NCBI GenBank assembly: GCA_013398615.1
Contig: VZSR01001479.1
Location: 14,622,065-14,686,064 of the forward strand
From: Brachypodius melanocephalos
Lineage: Eukaryota > Chordata > Aves > Passeriformes > Pycnonotidae
DNA length: 64,000 bases
Direction of reading: 5' to 3'
The notes under the pieces were generated by a model that saw only the letters and a list, made by a program, of their open reading frames with translations, was not told the DNA's origin and made no database searches. Below are positions 61,901-64,000 of the stretch, piece by piece. How positions within the stretch are numbered: the first letter of the stretch is position 1; the number at the start of each line of letters is the position of its first letter. The translations under genes were made by a program, and so were the position numbers.

Positions 61901-63574
61901 TTTGGGTCAGCTATAGCAGTTTAATTACCAGTGCTTCACCTTTTGCAAGTGAACTTTGAGGAGGCCAGATCATTAGAACCTAAGATCCTCCATCCCTGGA
62001 AGTGTTCAGGGCCAGGCTGGGTGGGGCTTGGAGCTGCCTGGTATAGTGGAAGGTGACCCTGCCCATGGTAGGGGAGCTGAAACTAGATTATCTTCTAAGG
62101 TCCCTTTCCAACCAAACCATTCTGTGATTAGTAGCAAGTGACTGCTTAGCCAGTGGTTGGTAGGATGAATACTGGGAGCCCTCCACTGAGCCATGCAGAT
62201 AATATGTGCCTCTGATTTGCTGGGCACATGCAGACTTTGCCTAGCTGAGTTTACAGGACATACCACTCTTCTTAGTAGCAAAGGTGTGTTTTTGGTTCAG
62301 GTTTTGTTTTTAATTGCATTGAAACAAGATAAAATAAACTTAGTGCATGTATAAAAATTTATTAAGAAAGGCAAGTAACAAGTGGCCTGCTCTGTTTCTC
62401 TGCAGAAAAAAATTAAATAGTCTTTAAATTTAAACTTTTACTGTCCTTCCATTGTGGAAGGATGAGTTCCTGCCAGTACTGGACACTGTATTTTTTTTTT
62501 TCTTTACTGACAGCTTGAGTCTGCAAAGAAGGCAAAGGGTCTGACTTGTAATTCATTCTCTTAGAATCATAGAATCAGTAAGGTCGGAAAAGACCTCTGA
62601 GTTTACTGAGGCCAGCTATTCATTCAGCACTACCATGTTTGCCACTAAATCATCTTGCAAGGTGCCAACATCACATGATTTTTGAACACTTCCAGGGGTA
62701 GTGATTCCACCACTTCCCTAGACAGCTTATTCCAATGCTGGACCACTCTCTAGTGAAGAAATTTTTTCCATATATCACAACTTCAGGCCATTTCCTCTTG
62801 TCCTGTCACTTTTTACCTGGGAGAAGACTGACCTCCAGTTCTCTAAAACCTTCTTTCACATAGTTGTCTCTGGACAGAGAGACAAAAATGCAGGATTGAT
62901 GACAGACATAGTAGAAGTTCAGTCCTTCTCCCGTCCTAGATGAAAAACCCTGCTTTAGAGAGGCAACTTTCAGCAATGGAAGCGACTTGTTACCAGTAAG
63001 GAAGCAAAACCAAAAAAGATTTGATAGGAAAATGGAGGAAAAAGATGAGGATTCTTCCATCAGGACTCTTGATGGCTTGCTAACTCTTAAAAAATATTTC
63101 TGTTATATTGAACTAGATAAAGCTACTCAAACATTGTATTGCTATTTCTGTGTAACATGCTGGATCTTTGTAATTTGAGTGGTATTTCCCAAGCTGTTGG
63201 TGTTAATATGTAGCTTTGTACTTAATTTATTAACGATTGGAAAGTAATAATGGATGGTGTTTCAAAACTCATATTGCATGCAGAATATCTCATGGAAGTA
63301 TTTGTATAATTTATTTTAAAATTGATTTTATAAGATTTTTGAATAGCTAATAAATTTAAAATTTTATTGTCGAAGATGTCACTGGCTCATGAGGATCTGG
63401 CTAGTTCTGATGGGTATCTGTATTCCCGAATATTTCTTTTTCTCCCTTGCAGACATTAAACAACACGCATTCAAGGAGTATCAAGGGCAGCAATATGGCT
63501 TACTCTGAGTTTGAACTGTCCTACTTTCTGGAAGCAGCTCTACAGAGTGCCTATGTGACTCAGTTAAAGAAAGG
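40301..63574 (+). CDS. TTC7A: TTC7A, TPR scaffold protein (5' part, exons 1-5; runs off right edge)
   Basis: Coding exons 40301-40460, 43041-43204, 44760-44928, 61364-61494 and 63453-63574 join in frame to 248 codons plus two bases, about the first 28 percent of a protein of roughly 860 residues. All introns have GT-AG ends. Sequence marks are MAAKG at the start, ERCRAEGHW, LLLAEALLEECLKENFAKLK, AMLILGKLHYVEGCYRDAIS, LSLERSTNSIASR, EREEEVMACFERA, FLEAALQSAYV. These fit TTC7A rather than its paralogue TTC7B, which starts MATKK. The TPR repeats begin around exon 3. TTC7A holds PI4KIIIalpha with EFR3 and FAM126 at the plasma membrane to make PI4P; human defects cause intestinal atresia with immunodeficiency. 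Intron 3 (16.4 kb) is the largest. MCFD2 lies divergently upstream. Confidence 0.95.
40461..43040 (+). other. TTC7A: TTC7A intron 1
   Basis: 2.6 kb. The first 500 bases continue the CpG island, including a CGG run at about 40466-40478. The rest is AT-rich single-copy sequence, with no other exon recognised. Confidence 0.8.
43041..43204 (+). CDS. TTC7A: TTC7A exon 2
   Basis: Acceptor GTGCTTTCAG, donor GTAAGT at 43205, ending in phase 0. It encodes (E)DHGSLLLAEALLEECLKEN, then FAKLKDSIPLSEKSEPKLSE and AKRYLTNILSRGKLR, closely similar to the mammalian segment. Confidence 0.95.
43205..44759 (+). other. TTC7A: TTC7A intron 2
   Basis: 1.6 kb with no recognised exon or transposon. It contains the (GT)11 repeat at 44459-44480. 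Confidence 0.85.
44459..44480 (+). repeat. (GT)11 microsatellite
   Basis: Eleven uninterrupted GT units in TTC7A intron 2, about 280 bases before exon 3. Confidence 0.95.
44760..44928 (+). CDS. TTC7A: TTC7A exon 3
   Basis: Acceptor CCATTTCAG, donor GTAAAG at 44929, phase 1 at the end. It encodes PKYMTEAMLILGKLHYVEGC, YRDAISMYAKAGIDDLSSKD and PLYVLRLITEAFVIK: a TPR-type helical pair nearly identical to mammalian TTC7A. Confidence 0.96.
50101..50136. repeat. Perfect 12-bp inverted repeat
   Basis: TTATTTAGTTCA at 50101-50112 is the exact reverse complement of 50125-50136, with a 12-base loop between them. Confidence 0.85.
53521..54015 (-). mobile_element. CR1 LINE 3' fragment in TTC7A intron 3
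   Basis: On the plus strand it starts with the reverse complement of the CR1 3' end (GGAATCATTTAGATTGG, AAAAGACCTGTAAGATCAT). It runs through 'AACTTGAGGCCATTTTCTC', 'TCCTTTTCTCCAGGCTAAGC', 'CTCCCTCAGCTGCTCCTCAC' and 'CTCCAGCACCTCAAGGTC'. It stops in the end of ORF2 near 54015. A short stretch between 'TTGTAGAGAGA' and 'CTCCTTTTCTCC' is deleted relative to the usual element. It is antisense to TTC7A. Confidence 0.88.
54385..54540. mobile_element. Possible hAT-type DNA transposon remnant
   Basis: The string 'CAGTGGCCCCCAAAGTGGTG' followed by 'CATGTGCCCCAGGGGTTGAG' resembles the terminal sequence of hAT (Charlie/MER-like) elements, recalled as 'CAGTGGTTCCCAAAGTGGGG...CCCCAGGGG'. No matching second terminus or 8-bp duplication was identified. 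Confidence 0.25.
61364..61494 (+). CDS. TTC7A: TTC7A exon 4
   Basis: Acceptor CATTTTGCAG, donor GTAAGA at 61495. With the split glycine it encodes GLSLERSTNSIASRARLCER, EEEVMACFERACVVARVYLQ and ELEK. The splice leaves phase 0. Confidence 0.96.
61975..62134 (+). mobile_element. CR1 LINE 3'-end fragment
   Basis: Contains 'CATCCCTGGAAGTGTTCAGG', 'GGCTTGGAGCTGCCTGGTA', 'TAGTGGAAGGTGACCCTGCC' and 'AAGGTCCCTTTCCAACCAAA', and finishes 'CCATTCTGTGATTA'. These are the last 150 or so bases of CR1 in order. Confidence 0.88.
62561..62882 (-). mobile_element. CR1 LINE 3' fragment
   Basis: On the plus strand: 'AGAATCATAGAATCAGTAAG', 'GGAAAAGACCTCTGAGTTTA', 'ACCACTTCCCTAGACAGCTT', 'AGTGAAGAAATTTTTTCC', 'AGGCCATTTCCTCTTGTCCT', 'GAGAAGACTGACC'. 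This is the reverse complement of the CR1 3' region. It is 5'-truncated near 62882. Confidence 0.88.
63453..63574 (+). CDS. TTC7A: TTC7A exon 5
   Basis: Acceptor CTCCCTTGCAG, donor GTAGGT at 63575, ending after two bases of a codon. It encodes TLNNTHSRSIKGSNMAYSEF and ELSYFLEAALQSAYVTQLKK. The remaining exons lie outside the window. Confidence 0.93.
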
Positions 63575-64000
63575 GTAGGTGGATGCAGATATTAATAAAA
63601 TTAGATAATATTGCGTGTTTTGGCTCAGATGAAGAGTAATTGTTTTTTCTTGTGTTCTGTTACGACTTTTGGCCACTGGCTCACCTCAAGTCTCTTCAGT
63701 GTCCTTCCCTTTCACCTGTTTGTGTCTCTCTGTCTTTCTTAAGTCTTAAGCATCATTTTTCCAGACCTACAAGTAGGGTGAAGTAGAACAATATTCTTGT
63801 CTTGACTCAGCTTTGCTCCCTGTGGAGACAAGGGATGTTTGACTGTAAAGAGAAAGTGAAATTTACACTGATGTGTGCCCTTAAAATTTTCAGCCACAGC
63901 ACCTGGTTTAGAGTTCAGTAAAGTCTTATGGATAATTTCTTTCATTTATTTGTTTGTCTATGGTCCTGAATACCCCAATCAATGCCCCAAATCTTTTTTT
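63575..64000 (+). other. TTC7A: TTC7A intron 5, 5' part
   Basis: Begins with the donor GTAGGT. Nothing else is recognised up to the window end. Confidence 0.85.

Larger units (their letters stand above)
61495..63452 (+). other. TTC7A: TTC7A intron 4
   Basis: 2.0 kb with two CR1 fragments in opposite orientations (61975-62134 and 62561-62882) and no other recognised feature. Confidence 0.85.

Noticed and set aside
40301..63574. TTC7B instead of TTC7A
   Set aside because: The MAAKG start, LLLAEALLE, LSLERSTNSIASR and the MCFD2 neighbour all point to TTC7A. TTC7B differs at each of these places.
1..64000. Operons, CRISPR arrays, phage or other microbial systems
   Set aside because: The window shows spliced genes, CpG islands and CR1/LTR repeats; there are no closely packed long frames and no regularly spaced repeats.

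Overview
The window is vertebrate nuclear DNA, almost certainly from a bird and probably a songbird. It has short exons in long AT-rich introns, CpG-island promoters, many CR1 LINE fragments and avian-type retroviral LTRs. Nothing bacterial or phage-like is present. Two recognisable genes lie head to head: MCFD2 on the minus strand (coding exons 35549-37693, non-coding first exon near 38468-38560) and the 5' part of TTC7A on the plus strand (coding exons 1-5 at 40301-63574, running off the right edge). From memory the same divergent pair is found in the human 2p21 region, so the order appears conserved.

Layout. Positions 1-33.2 kb are a gene-poor stretch beyond the 3' end of MCFD2. I could assign no coding exon there. 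It holds a minus-strand LTR with a tRNA-Met-type primer-binding site (about 5436-6172), CR1 pieces (10.34, 12.70-12.96 and 27.67 kb), a decayed 1.7-kb old CR1-like LINE on the minus strand (28.56-30.25 kb), a perfect 20-bp stem-loop of pre-miRNA size (31578-31646) and a plus-strand solo LTR (32.54-33.08 kb). Positions 33.2-35.55 kb are probable MCFD2 3' UTR or flank, interrupted by a 0.8-kb CR1. Positions 35.55-38.57 kb are MCFD2. A CpG island with a palindromic CRE, GC boxes and an inverted CCAAT box forms its promoter (38.13-38.76 kb). A 0.7-kb CR1 containing a TA microsatellite separates it from the TTC7A CpG island (39.83-40.96 kb). From 40.3 kb on, TTC7A introns contain further CR1 pieces.

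Function. MCFD2 is the EF-hand partner of LMAN1 in ER-to-Golgi export of coagulation factors V and VIII. TTC7A is a TPR scaffold of the plasma-membrane PI4KIIIalpha complex. Their products act in separate pathways; the shared feature is the divergent promoter region of about 1.5 kb.

The observations most worth checking are the hairpin at 31.6 kb, the tRNA-Met similarity that appears to run well beyond a normal primer-binding site next to the 5.5-kb LTR, and an in-frame upstream ATG that could lengthen the TTC7A N-terminus. All family assignments come from reading the sequence and recalling family consensus patterns; no database search was run.
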